A stretch of DNA of 64,000 nt, taken from UBA10183 sp041653835 (GTDB lineage: Bacteria; Omnitrophota; Gorgyraeia; Gorgyraeales; Gorgyraeaceae). This document shows, one piece after another, positions 16,842 through 24,425 of the stretch. A model generated the notes under the pieces. The model was not told the origin of the DNA and searched no databases. It worked only from the letters and a program-made list of their open reading frames with translations. The stretch's first letter is position 1. Every line of letters begins with the position of its first letter. The stretch is from NCBI GenBank assembly GCA_041653835.1, contig JBAZEP010000003.1:13834-77833 (forward strand). Direction: 5' to 3'. Position numbers and translations under genes: made by a program.

Positions 16842-18011
16842 TTACAATTGCTTCTTTTCCAGGAACGCCAGAGTTTCTATGTGAGGGGTATGGGGGAAAA
16901 AGTCAAAGGATTTGAGAGACTTTAAGGTGTATGACGCGTTCAGTATCTTTAAATCCCGGCTGAGGGTGGCGGGGTTGCAGGAAAGGTATAGTATCTTTTT
17001 TATGGGGCTGAGAAGGATCTGTTGGCAGAGCATATTATCCAGGCCTTTTCTCGGGGGATCTACTATTAGCGTATCGATACCGCGGGCCTGGGCGGAAAAG
17101 AATAACTTTTCGCAAGGGCCTTCGTAAATCCTGAAATTCCCGATCTTGTTAAGTTTCAGATTGCCCTTCAGGAAAGATATATTCGCGGGGTCGGATTCTA
17201 TCCCGATAATTTCTTCAGCAAAATCACTTAACGATATCCCGAACGTGCCTATGCCGCAATAAAGGTCGGCTATAATTTCTTTTTTATCCCGGGACAGATA
17301 TTTTCGCGTCTCTTTGAGGACGATATCGAGCATCGGGATGTTTATCTGAAAGAACGAACCAGGGCCTATCCTGAAAGTTTTCCCTGAGATTGTTTCTTCG
17401 ATATACGGTTTACCCTGTATATTTTCTATTTTTCCAGGAGCATATGCCGTGGCCATCGTGTCTTTTGTGGTATGACTTTCCCTTATCTCTATTTCCTCGA
17501 TAGAATCTAAATTGTCTCTATTGATTTTTTCGATAACCGATACAAGAAGGCCGTTGACGTTACGGCTGACAAGAAGGCATTCGTTGCCCCATTCTATGAA
17601 TTTATCCTGTGTTTCAGGCGCGTGATACGCGAGAGAAGCGCGCTTATCTTTCCGGATAACGCTCAGCCTGATCTTATTCCTGTATCCCCAGATCTCAGGA
17701 GAAGGCGTGATGGTAATGGGCATATCCGGAAAAATTTCTTTTAACTGCGATTCCTTGATAGAGAGCTGTGCTTTATAGTCAATATATTGATAAGGGCCGC
17801 ATGATTTATAATGGCCGCAGCGGGGGACTGCCCTGAGGGGAGAAGGTTTTATTATTTTTACGGTCTTCGCCTCGATATAGTTTTTCTTTTCTTTGACAAT
17901 TTTTGCTTCTACGATTTCATTCGGGAGCCCTTCATCCGTTAGTATAGTTTTATTGTTTAGGACAGCCAGACTTTTGCCTGGATAGATGATTTTTTGGATA
18001 GTTATTTCCAT
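16842..18011 (-). CDS. rlmD: RlmD/TrmA-family 23S rRNA (uracil-C5) methyltransferase
   Basis: A 389-residue SAM-dependent m5U methyltransferase. N-terminal TRAM-like domain; then a cysteine motif CGHYKSCGPYQ in which the usual CxxxxxCxxC has Tyr for the third Cys; then GSFFQINIPM, SAM-binding DLYCGIGTFGISLS, DPPRKGLD and the catalytic LSCNPATLSRD. The fourth cluster ligand appears to remain (GNECLL). The 4Fe-4S cluster may be altered or lost. Assignment to RlmD rather than a paralogue is by general similarity. The 47 nt downstream of its stop, up to the palindrome, shows no other feature. Confidence 0.85.
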   Translation of the reverse strand: MEITIQKIIYPGKSLAVLNNKTILTDEGLPNEIVEAKIVKEKKNYIEAKTVKIIKPSPLRAVPRCGHYKSCGPYQYIDYKAQLSIKESQLKEIFPDMPITITPSPEIWGYRNKIRLSVIRKDKRASLAYHAPETQDKFIEWGNECLLVSRNVNGLLVSVIEKINRDNLDSIEEIEIRESHTTKDTMATAYAPGKIENIQGKPYIEETISGKTFRIGPGSFFQINIPMLDIVLKETRKYLSRDKKEIIADLYCGIGTFGISLSDFAEEIIGIESDPANISFLKGNLKLNKIGNFRIYEGPCEKLFFSAQARGIDTLIVDPPRKGLDNMLCQQILLSPIKKILYLSCNPATLSRDLKILNASYTLKSLKSFDFFPHTPHIETLAFLEKKQL

Positions 18012-18019
18012 AACTGTTT

Positions 18020-18028
18020 AATATACCA
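18020..18028 (-). promoter_or_regulatory. putative extended -10 promoter of the rlmD-like gene
   Basis: On the minus strand TGG-TATATT ends 8 nt before the ATG at 18011, with no ribosome-binding site between. A leaderless message is predicted. No good -35 box is seen. Confidence 0.45.
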
Positions 18029-18085
18029 TAATTTGCTTTTATATAGAATAGATATATAGTAGAATAGAAAAAAACGGAGGCGGAT

Positions 18086-18382
18086 ATGAAAAAATGTCCT
18101 TTTTGCGCGGAAGAGATACAAGATGATGCAATAAAATGCAGGTATTGTGGAGAAAACCTGGAGAAGAAAAAAGGCAAATGGTATTTTAGCATAACGACTT
18201 TTATCATAGCGCTTCTTTGCGTCGGGCCTTTTGCCCTGCCCCTATTATGGTTTAATCCGAAGTTTACACTGGTTAAGAAAATAGTCATAAGCGTCATAAT
18301 CCTTATCCTGACCTATTTTTTAGCCGTTATGACGGCGCACAGCCTGACTTCTTTAAAGAATTATTATCAGTTGGTGCAATGA
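18086..18382 (+). CDS. small zinc-ribbon membrane protein
   Basis: 98 residues. An N-terminal zinc ribbon (CPFCAEEIQDDAIKCRYCG, two CxxC pairs) is joined by a basic linker to two transmembrane segments (about 37-58 and 66-88). The zinc-ribbon motif is common in bacterial proteins of unknown function. GGAGG at 18076-18080 sets the start. Function unknown. Confidence 0.8.
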   Translation: MKKCPFCAEEIQDDAIKCRYCGENLEKKKGKWYFSITTFIIALLCVGPFALPLLWFNPKFTLVKKIVISVIILILTYFLAVMTAHSLTSLKNYYQLVQ

Positions 18383-18407
18383 GGAGCAAAGCGGCGAATA
18401 ACTAATT

Positions 18408-18482
18408 GCGCCTGTGGCCTAATGGATAGGGCACCAGCCTCCGGAGCTGGTCGTGCAGGTTCGATTCCTGCCAGGCGCACCA
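18408..18482 (+). tRNA. tRNA-Arg (anticodon CCG)
   Basis: Acceptor GCGCCTG pairs with CAGGCGC; anticodon stem CCAGC/GCTGG around loop CTCCGGA; T-arm with TTCGATT. CCA is encoded (18480-18482). Reads codon CGG. Its last 23 nt (18462-18484) recur at 18599-18621. Confidence 0.96.
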
Positions 18483-18513
18483 TGTAAGCTATGCATGCAG
18501 TGGCTGGAATAAC

Positions 18514-18619
18514 GCAGGAATCGAAGGGAGACTGATAGATGCGACAAACAGGAGCATCTGCTTATCAGTCGAGTGGCCGACCCGCCGCAGGCGGGCGCCG
18601 ATTCCTGCCAGGCGCACCA
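18514..18619 (+). repeat. tRNA-attached structured element, copy 1
   Basis: Starts with GCAGGAATCG, the inverted complement of the tRNA-Arg T-arm 3' strand. It ends with a direct copy of the tRNA 3' end including CCA. Between lie a stem (ACTGATA and GATGC pairing with GCATC and TATCAGT) with loop GACAAACAGGA (18543-18553), the box CGAGTGGCCGACCCG (18570-18584) and a CCCGCC/GGCGGG hairpin. The outer strands pair over 10 bp to close a three-way junction. The boxes recur in copy 2. Identity unknown to me; may be a structured RNA or a small mobile element. The rest of the 18383-18636 gap holds the tRNA and a 31-nt spacer with no feature. Confidence 0.8.
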
Positions 18620-18636
18620 TGAAGGAGAATTCTCAA

Positions 18637-20109
18637 ATGCAATATATACTCTCCATCGACCAGGGCACGACGGGAAGCAGGGCTGTTATTTATGATAAGC
18701 GCGGCAGGATAATAACAAGCGCGTACGAAGAATTCCCGCAGTATTTTCCAAAACCCGGATGGGTAGAACATGACCCTGAAGAGATATGGAAAAGCGTTAA
18801 TAATTCTATCCAGAAAGTACTCAAAAAAATTCCAGCGGACAATATCAAAGGTATCGGCATTACAAACCAGAGGGAAACAACGGTTTTATGGGACAGGGAA
18901 TCCGGCAAGCCTGTTTATAACGCTATTGTATGGCAGTGCAGACGGACGGCTTCGAGATGCGAGGGGTTGAAAAGAAAAAGCGCCTTTTTCAGGAAAAAGA
19001 CAGGCCTCCCCGTAGACGCGTATTTTTCGGCAACCAAGATAGAGTGGATATTAAAGAATGTAAAAGGGGTTTCGGAAAAAGCCAGGGCAGGGAAAATATT
19101 ATTCGGCACGACCGACAGCTGGCTCTTGTGGAAACTTACCGGCGGAAAAGCCCACGCGACTGATTACACCAACGCGTCCCGCACAATGCTTTTCAATATC
19201 AAGGAGATGAAGTGGGACGCTGGAATATTAAGAGAATTTGAAATCCCGAAGCAGATCCTGCCCGAAGTCAAAAGCTCATCGGGCATCTTCGGTTATACTG
19301 TAAGAACGGGAAGGCTCTTGGCCGGCATTCCCATATCGGGCATTGCCGGGGACCAGCAGGCGGCTTTGTTCGGCCAGGCATGCTTTGAGCCGGGCACCAT
19401 GAAAAATACATACGGGACAGGATGTTTTATTTTGTTGAATACAGGCGCCAGAAGGATTATTTCGAAATACGGGCTTATCACTACCCTTGGATGCGGAAAT
19501 AACGGGAAGCCTGTCTATGTATTGGAAGGGTCAGTATTTATCGCGGGCGCGGCCATACACTGGATCAGGGACGGGCTTAAGCTTTTATCATGCGGATGCG
19601 AGTCCGAAAAGATGGCGCTTTCAGTCAAGGATAACGCGGGCGTTTATTTTGTGCCCGCTCTTACAGGGCTCGGCGCGCCTTATTGGGACCAGGACGCGCG
19701 CGGCGCCATATTCGGGATCACAAGAGGCACCAACGGGAATCATATTGTGAGAGCGGCGCTCGAAGCGATGTGTTATCAGACCCGCGATGTCCTGGAAGCC
19801 ATGCGTAAAGATTCAGGGTTAAAAATAAAAAGCCTTAAGATAGACGGCGGCGCGTCCGCGAATGATTTTCTGTGCAGGTTCCAGGCGGATATACTGAGGA
19901 TCAATGTAGTGAAGCCCAGGGTAACGGAAACTACGTCCCTGGGCGCGGCGTATCTTGCGGGCCTCGCGCTTGGATATTGGAAAGATACCAGCGAGATCAA
20001 GAGACTCTGGAAAAAAGACAGGGTTTTCATGCCTGAAATGTCAGGGGAAAAAGCGGATTCCCTATATAAAGGCTGGCTTGACGCTGTCAGGCGCACGCTT
20101 ACTAGATGA
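18637..20109 (+). CDS. glpK: glycerol kinase
   Basis: Phosphorylates glycerol to sn-glycerol-3-phosphate. FGGY-kinase fold with SIDQGTTGSRAV at the N-terminus, GITNQRETTVLWDR, WILKNVKG, YGTGCFILLNTG and the C-terminal GGASANDFLCRFQADI. 490 residues is normal. ATG 18637 is preferred over an in-frame ATG at 18619 because AAGGAG (18622-18627) lies 9 nt before it, and the earlier ATG is formed by the end of the tRNA copy. It is the first gene of a glycerol operon. Confidence 0.95.
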   Translation: MQYILSIDQGTTGSRAVIYDKRGRIITSAYEEFPQYFPKPGWVEHDPEEIWKSVNNSIQKVLKKIPADNIKGIGITNQRETTVLWDRESGKPVYNAIVWQCRRTASRCEGLKRKSAFFRKKTGLPVDAYFSATKIEWILKNVKGVSEKARAGKILFGTTDSWLLWKLTGGKAHATDYTNASRTMLFNIKEMKWDAGILREFEIPKQILPEVKSSSGIFGYTVRTGRLLAGIPISGIAGDQQAALFGQACFEPGTMKNTYGTGCFILLNTGARRIISKYGLITTLGCGNNGKPVYVLEGSVFIAGAAIHWIRDGLKLLSCGCESEKMALSVKDNAGVYFVPALTGLGAPYWDQDARGAIFGITRGTNGNHIVRAALEAMCYQTRDVLEAMRKDSGLKIKSLKIDGGASANDFLCRFQADILRINVVKPRVTETTSLGAAYLAGLALGYWKDTSEIKRLWKKDRVFMPEMSGEKADSLYKGWLDAVRRTLTR

Positions 20110-21545
20110 AGACATACGATGTAACGATAATCGGCGCGGGCGTGATCGGCACATCTATAGCCAGGGAACTCTCCCGCTATAAATTAACCGTCGCGCTTAT
20201 TGAAAAAGAAGAAGAACCTGCCTTTGGGGTCTCAAAATCGAATTCAGGCATTATCCATCCCGGGACGCAAAATCCTTCGCGTTCTTTAAAGGGAAAACTT
20301 TGCGTCAGCGGAAATTTTCTTATCAGGAGGATATCAAAAGAATTAGGATTGGATTTCAAGGAGACCGGAGAATTAATAACGGCGTTTGACGAACCCGAGG
20401 CAAGAGAACTCCTGCGGATAAAAAAAGAAGCCGAGCTCCTCGGCGTGGCGGGACTGAAGATCGTTGACAGGGCGTGGCTCAGTGACAATGAGCCCAACCT
20501 GAATAAAGAAGCCTTTCGCGCGCTTTACGCGCCCTCAGCCGGGATAATAAGCCCTTACAGGCTTGTGTATACCCTGGCTGAAAACGCTGTTCGTAACGGC
20601 GTTGATATTTATACCGGCGCCACGGTAGAAAATATAATACGCGCAGGAAATGGTTTTGAGATAAATACCCCAAAGGTTTCCATCAGGTCCAGATATGTGG
20701 TTAATTCAGCGGGCTTGTTCGCGGATAAGATATCCGGCATGCTCGGGATAAATGATTTCAAGATCATGCCGCGTAAAGGCGAGGAGTTTATCCTGGACAA
20801 GAAAAAAGAAAATATCACAAGGCACCTTATTTTCCCTTTGCCGTCTAGGGTATCGAAAGGCGTTTTGATAATAAGGACCGCGGACGGCAACCCCATGATA
20901 GGGCCTACCGCGGAAGATATCGATGACAAAGAAGACGTTTCTACCTCAGACGCGGGTTTCAGCAAAGTCCTGTCGGCTGCCAGGCGGCTGGTGCCGTCGA
21001 TAAACGATAAGGATATAATAGCTTATTTCGCGGGCTTAAGGCCTGTAGCGGGAGATGATTTTATCATAAGGAACGAGGCTAAAGCAAAAGGATTTATAAA
21101 TACCGCGGGTATCCAATCCCCCGGCCTGACAGCCGCTTCCGCTATAGCGCTTATGGTCGCGGGCATACTCAGGGATAACGGCCTCGCGCTCAAAAAGAAA
21201 TTGATATTCCGCGGCCATCGGAGAAAAACGGTCCATCTGCACGACATACCGTTTTCAAAAACAAAACACCTTATAAAAAAAGATCCCGCTTACGGTGACA
21301 TTGTCTGCAGGTGCGAGATGGTTTCCGCGAAAGAGATCAGGGATGCCGTGAAGCAGGGAGCAAGGACAATGGATGGGATAAAGTTCAGGACGCGCGCGCA
21401 GGCTGGAAGATGCCACGGCGCGTTTTGCACAAGCCGGATAATGAAGCTCCTTGCCGAAGAAACAAAAACACCCATTACCGCCATAACAAAAAGAGGTAAA
21501 GGGTCGGAGATAGTAAAAATGAATAGAGGTTCAGCGGATGATTAA
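20106..21545 (+). CDS. GlpA-like FAD-dependent glycerol-3-phosphate dehydrogenase with BFD domain
   Basis: 479 residues. An N-terminal FAD site (TIIGAGVIGTSIARELS) and a DAO-type fold are followed by a C-terminal [2Fe-2S] BFD-like domain with CRCEMVSAKEI and CHGAFCTSRI. This architecture matches anaerobic glycerol-3-phosphate dehydrogenase large subunits of Thermotoga and Clostridia type. The start overlaps glpK (ATGA). With the next two genes it would pass electrons from glycerol-3-phosphate to an unknown acceptor. Confidence 0.87.
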   Translation: MKTYDVTIIGAGVIGTSIARELSRYKLTVALIEKEEEPAFGVSKSNSGIIHPGTQNPSRSLKGKLCVSGNFLIRRISKELGLDFKETGELITAFDEPEARELLRIKKEAELLGVAGLKIVDRAWLSDNEPNLNKEAFRALYAPSAGIISPYRLVYTLAENAVRNGVDIYTGATVENIIRAGNGFEINTPKVSIRSRYVVNSAGLFADKISGMLGINDFKIMPRKGEEFILDKKKENITRHLIFPLPSRVSKGVLIIRTADGNPMIGPTAEDIDDKEDVSTSDAGFSKVLSAARRLVPSINDKDIIAYFAGLRPVAGDDFIIRNEAKAKGFINTAGIQSPGLTAASAIALMVAGILRDNGLALKKKLIFRGHRRKTVHLHDIPFSKTKHLIKKDPAYGDIVCRCEMVSAKEIRDAVKQGARTMDGIKFRTRAQAGRCHGAFCTSRIMKLLAEETKTPITAITKRGKGSEIVKMNRGSADD

Positions 21546-22479
21546 GCGGGATTTGATTATAGTCGGAGGAGGGCCGGCAGGCATGGCCGCGGCGATCTCG
21601 GCACACGAGAGCGGCGTAAAGGATATACTGCTTATCGAGAGAGACCAGTATCTCGGCGGGATATTGAACCAGTGTATCCATACCGGGTTTGGCTTGAGTT
21701 ATTTTAAAGAGGTTTTGACCGGCCCCGAATACGCGGCGCGATTTATCAAAAAGATCGAAGATATGGATGGGATAGATATCAGTTTGAGATCAATCGCGGT
21801 TAAGCTGACTTCGGATAACGTACTTACATTCCTGAAGCCCGGCAGGCTGGAAGAAGTAAAGGCAAAAGCGATCATCATGGCAACGGGCTGCAGGGAAAAA
21901 ACAAGGGAGATGGTCCATATACAGGGTACAAGGCCGGCGGGTATTTTTTCAGCGGGCCTGGCGCAAAAATTAATGAACATAGAAGGCCTCCTGCCAGGCA
22001 GGGAAATAGTGATCGTGGGATCCGGGGATATAGGGCTTATTATGGCGAGAAGGTTTACGCTGGAAGGGGCGAAGGTAAAGGCTATCATAGAGATACGCAA
22101 AGAGACCAGGGGGCTTTTGCGCAACATGGCGCAGTGCGTGGAAGATTTTGACATACCTGTTTATTTTAATCATAAAATTTCCAGGATTTACGGAAAAGAC
22201 AGGGTGGAAAAAGTAAGCGTGATAAAAGTAGACGCGGATTCCAGTGAAATACCCGGCTCTCTGTTCGAGATAAAATGCGATACCGTGCTCGTATCTGTGG
22301 GGCTTATACCCGAGAACGAGCTTATAGAAGCCGCCGGGGTAAGGATAGAGGGGGACAGGACCTCGGCGCCCGGGATTTTTGTATGCGGGAATTCATTTAA
22401 GATATATGATATAGTGGATTCCGTGACCGAGGACAGTTTTTTGGCGGGCAAACTCGCCGCAGATTATATCCTAAAGTAA
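21538..22479 (+). CDS. GlpB-like NAD(P)/FAD-dependent oxidoreductase
   Basis: 313 residues with two Rossmann motifs: VGGGPAGMAAAISAHESG near the start (FAD) and VIVGSGDIGLIMARRFTLEGA near 155 (NAD(P)). GIFVCGNSFKIYDIVDSVTEDS closes the FAD fold. The order GlpK, GlpA-like, this enzyme, DUF1667 is a recurrent set. The last residues and the TAA stop lie within palindrome A3. It overlaps the preceding gene by 8 nt. Confidence 0.85.
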   Translation: MIKRDLIIVGGGPAGMAAAISAHESGVKDILLIERDQYLGGILNQCIHTGFGLSYFKEVLTGPEYAARFIKKIEDMDGIDISLRSIAVKLTSDNVLTFLKPGRLEEVKAKAIIMATGCREKTREMVHIQGTRPAGIFSAGLAQKLMNIEGLLPGREIVIVGSGDIGLIMARRFTLEGAKVKAIIEIRKETRGLLRNMAQCVEDFDIPVYFNHKISRIYGKDRVEKVSVIKVDADSSEIPGSLFEIKCDTVLVSVGLIPENELIEAAGVRIEGDRTSAPGIFVCGNSFKIYDIVDSVTEDSFLAGKLAADYILK

Positions 22480-22511
22480 GATTTAAGACAATGTCTTAAA
22501 TCTTACTTTAG
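22471..22511 (+). repeat. 41-nt palindrome, family A copy 3 (variant arms)
   Basis: Arms CTAAAGTAAGATTTAAGACA and its complement around a single A. The inner ATTTAAGACA is the family core; the outer bases are unique to this copy yet fully paired. The left arm codes the end of the oxidoreductase (Leu-Lys-stop). Confidence 0.93.
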
Positions 22512-22524
22512 GTAGGGAAAGAAT

Positions 22525-22884
22525 ATGACAACAAAAAAAATTACATGCATAGAATGCCCTAAGGGATGCGTGTTGGGCGTAGATATAGAGAATTGCAGGG
22601 TAGTAAAGGTCACGGGAAACGAATGCCCTAAAGGCGAAAAATACGCTGTTTCCGAGGCTGAGAATCCCATGAGGATACTGACTGCCGTTGTCCGGGCCGC
22701 CGGTCTGGAATTAAAGATGATACCTGTAAGGACAGACAGGCCCATACCGAGATCCAGGATATTCGAGGCAATGGATGAGATCAAAAAACTCAAAGTAAAC
22801 GGCCCATTAAATACAGGCGATGTTATTGTTAAGAATTTTATGGGCTTAGACGCGGATCTTATCGCTACGAGGAAAGTAAAATGA
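22525..22884 (+). CDS. DUF1667 protein of the glycerol operon
   Basis: 119 residues with CIECPKGC (CxxCxxxC) and a further GNECPKG, likely ligands for an iron-sulfur cluster or zinc. This small family is typically encoded with GlpA/GlpB-like flavoproteins and probably acts as their third, electron-transferring subunit (family knowledge plus context). Confidence 0.85.
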   Translation: MTTKKITCIECPKGCVLGVDIENCRVVKVTGNECPKGEKYAVSEAENPMRILTAVVRAAGLELKMIPVRTDRPIPRSRIFEAMDEIKKLKVNGPLNTGDVIVKNFMGLDADLIATRKVK

Positions 22885-23318
22885 ATAAAGAGTTTTCCGC
22901 CGGAGCTGTTATTTTCAAAAGAGAGGCAGGCGATATATTATTCCTTGTTGTATACAGCGCCAGGAATAAGATATGGGGCTTTCCGAAGGGCCATATAGAG
23001 GCGGGCGAGACGGCGGAAGAGGCGGCTATGAGGGAGATAAAAGAAGAGACCGGGCTCAAAGATTTAAAATTTACGGAAGGGTTCGAAGGAAAGGTCGTGT
23101 ACGAGACAATAAGCAAAAGGCCGCCATTTGAAGGCGAAAGGATAAAAAAATACGTGACATATTTTTTGTGCGGGATACAAAATAAGGATATAATAACGGA
23201 TGGCGCTGAAATAACAGATTTCAGGTTCGCGCCTTTAAACGAGGCAATCGGGCTTATCGGGTTCACGGACCTGGGCGGCATATTAAGGAGCGCTTATGAT
23301 TTTTTGCAAAAGGCATAA
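22881..23318 (+). CDS. Nudix hydrolase
   Basis: 145 residues with a complete Nudix box, GHIEAGETAEEAAMREIKEE followed by TG (about 38-59). The N-terminus FSAGAVIFKREAGDILFLVV and KIWGFPKG resemble diadenosine tetraphosphate (Ap4A) hydrolases. Such enzymes cleave nucleoside diphosphates linked to another moiety. The start overlaps the DUF1667 stop (ATGA). Confidence 0.9.
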   Translation: MNKEFSAGAVIFKREAGDILFLVVYSARNKIWGFPKGHIEAGETAEEAAMREIKEETGLKDLKFTEGFEGKVVYETISKRPPFEGERIKKYVTYFLCGIQNKDIITDGAEITDFRFAPLNEAIGLIGFTDLGGILRSAYDFLQKA

Positions 23319-23877
23319 GTTTTTGATACTGGTCTTATCCGTTGTGTTTATGGGAGGATGTTCTGTCGCCCATGTGGCAGGGACCGCTGTAGGCGTGGCA
23401 GGCAAAACAGTTTATACGACAGCCAGGATTGTATGCAAGACCGCAGAACTCACCGGCAAAGGCGCCAAGACAGTGGTCAACATGGCGTCCGGCAGGCATA
23501 TAGTAAGGCTTGCCAGGCGCGGGACCAGCCTTACGACGGGTGTCCTGCTGAACAGAAGGGTCATGACGGATCTGATAATCGATACAGGAGCGGGCGAAAC
23601 TGTAATATCCGCCGCGATTGCCAGAAAATTAGGAATACGCCTTAATAACTGCCGGACCGTACAGTGCCAGGTGGCTGACGGCCGCACAGTGAACGGCAGG
23701 CAGGTAAATATAAGGGAAGTAAAGGTGGGAGGGGCAAGGGTCTCTAATGTACAGGCTGTTGTGCTGGATTCCGAGGAAATGGGCAATGCCCCCGGCCTAT
23801 TGGGAATGTCCTTTTTAGATAATTTCGTGTTCAAGATAGATACAGAGAAGCAGCTGCTGGTCCTTCAGAAAAGATAA
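23296..23877 (+). CDS. lipoprotein with retropepsin-like aspartic protease domain
   Basis: 193 residues. The signal sequence ends in a lipobox-like VFMGGC (Cys22). The protease part has the catalytic DTGAGETVIS near 95-104 and the flap/closing motif GLLGMSFLDNF, as in bacterial single-domain retropepsin-like (TIGR02281-like) proteins. It would sit in the cell envelope as a dimer. It overlaps the Nudix gene by 23 nt; AGGAGCG at 23285 supports the ATG. Confidence 0.85.
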   Translation: MIFCKRHKFLILVLSVVFMGGCSVAHVAGTAVGVAGKTVYTTARIVCKTAELTGKGAKTVVNMASGRHIVRLARRGTSLTTGVLLNRRVMTDLIIDTGAGETVISAAIARKLGIRLNNCRTVQCQVADGRTVNGRQVNIREVKVGGARVSNVQAVVLDSEEMGNAPGLLGMSFLDNFVFKIDTEKQLLVLQKR

Positions 23878-23894
23878 TAAATCACACCAAGTTC

Positions 23895-23922
23895 TTGACT
23901 CTTCCTTTAAATATGGTATATT
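23895..23922 (+). promoter_or_regulatory. promoter of the marR-efflux operon
   Basis: TTGACT (23895-23900), 16-nt spacer, TATATT (23917-23922). It lies in the 92-nt gap before marR. Confidence 0.75.
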
Positions 23923-23926
23923 AATA

Positions 23927-23954
23927 GTAGTTGATAGTTAACTACCATTAACTA
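23927..23954 (+). promoter_or_regulatory. probable MarR operator
   Basis: Two overlapping inverted repeats: GTAGTT...AACTAC (23927-23945) and TAGTTAA-N6-TTAACTA (23935-23954). They start just after the -10 box, so a bound regulator would block transcription. The MarR-type gene follows directly, which suggests autoregulation. Confidence 0.65.
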
Positions 23955-23969
23955 TTAAGGAGGTTTATT

Positions 23970-24425
23970 ATGAAGGTTTCCCTGCAGGATTTTTCCGAGC
24001 GCATAAACGACATTTTACCGATAATCATAAAAGAATTCACAAAACGCCAGCTCAACGAACTTTCCAAAGGCAGGATCACGCTTCCTCAGTTCCTGATACT
24101 TGATTTCCTGGAAAGGAACGGGGAAGCGAAAATGAGCGCGCTGGCGCGTTTTATGTCCGTAAGCACCGCGGCAATGACAGGCACGATAGACAGGCTTGTG
24201 AAACACGGGTGCGTCACAAGAGACTCGGAAAATTCCGACAGGCGTATAGTAAAGATCAGGCTCATGCCGAAAGGGTCGAGCATCATAAAAAAAATAAACA
24301 GCCAGCGCAGGCACATGATCATCGATGTGTTCGGCAGGGTTTCGGAGCGCGACAGGTCGGACTACCTCAGGATCTTGACCAATATAAAAGAAGTATTATC
24401 CGAGAAAAATTATAAGGTAACATGA
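23970..24425 (+). CDS. MarR-family transcriptional regulator
   Basis: 151 residues with the winged-helix core LPQFLILDFLERNGEAKMSALARFMSVSTAAMTGTIDRLVKHG and the wing RDSENSDRRIVKIRLMPKG. These regulators usually repress until a small ligand binds. AAGGAGG precedes the ATG. It heads an efflux operon and probably controls it through the inverted repeats upstream. Confidence 0.93.
   Translation: MKVSLQDFSERINDILPIIIKEFTKRQLNELSKGRITLPQFLILDFLERNGEAKMSALARFMSVSTAAMTGTIDRLVKHGCVTRDSENSDRRIVKIRLMPKGSSIIKKINSQRRHMIIDVFGRVSERDRSDYLRILTNIKEVLSEKNYKVT

Noticed and set aside
18408..18621. tRNA 3'-end duplication as attL/attR of a genomic island
   Set aside because: Only 137 nt separate the repeats and no integrase or cargo lies between; the inverted T-arm copy is not part of ordinary att sites.
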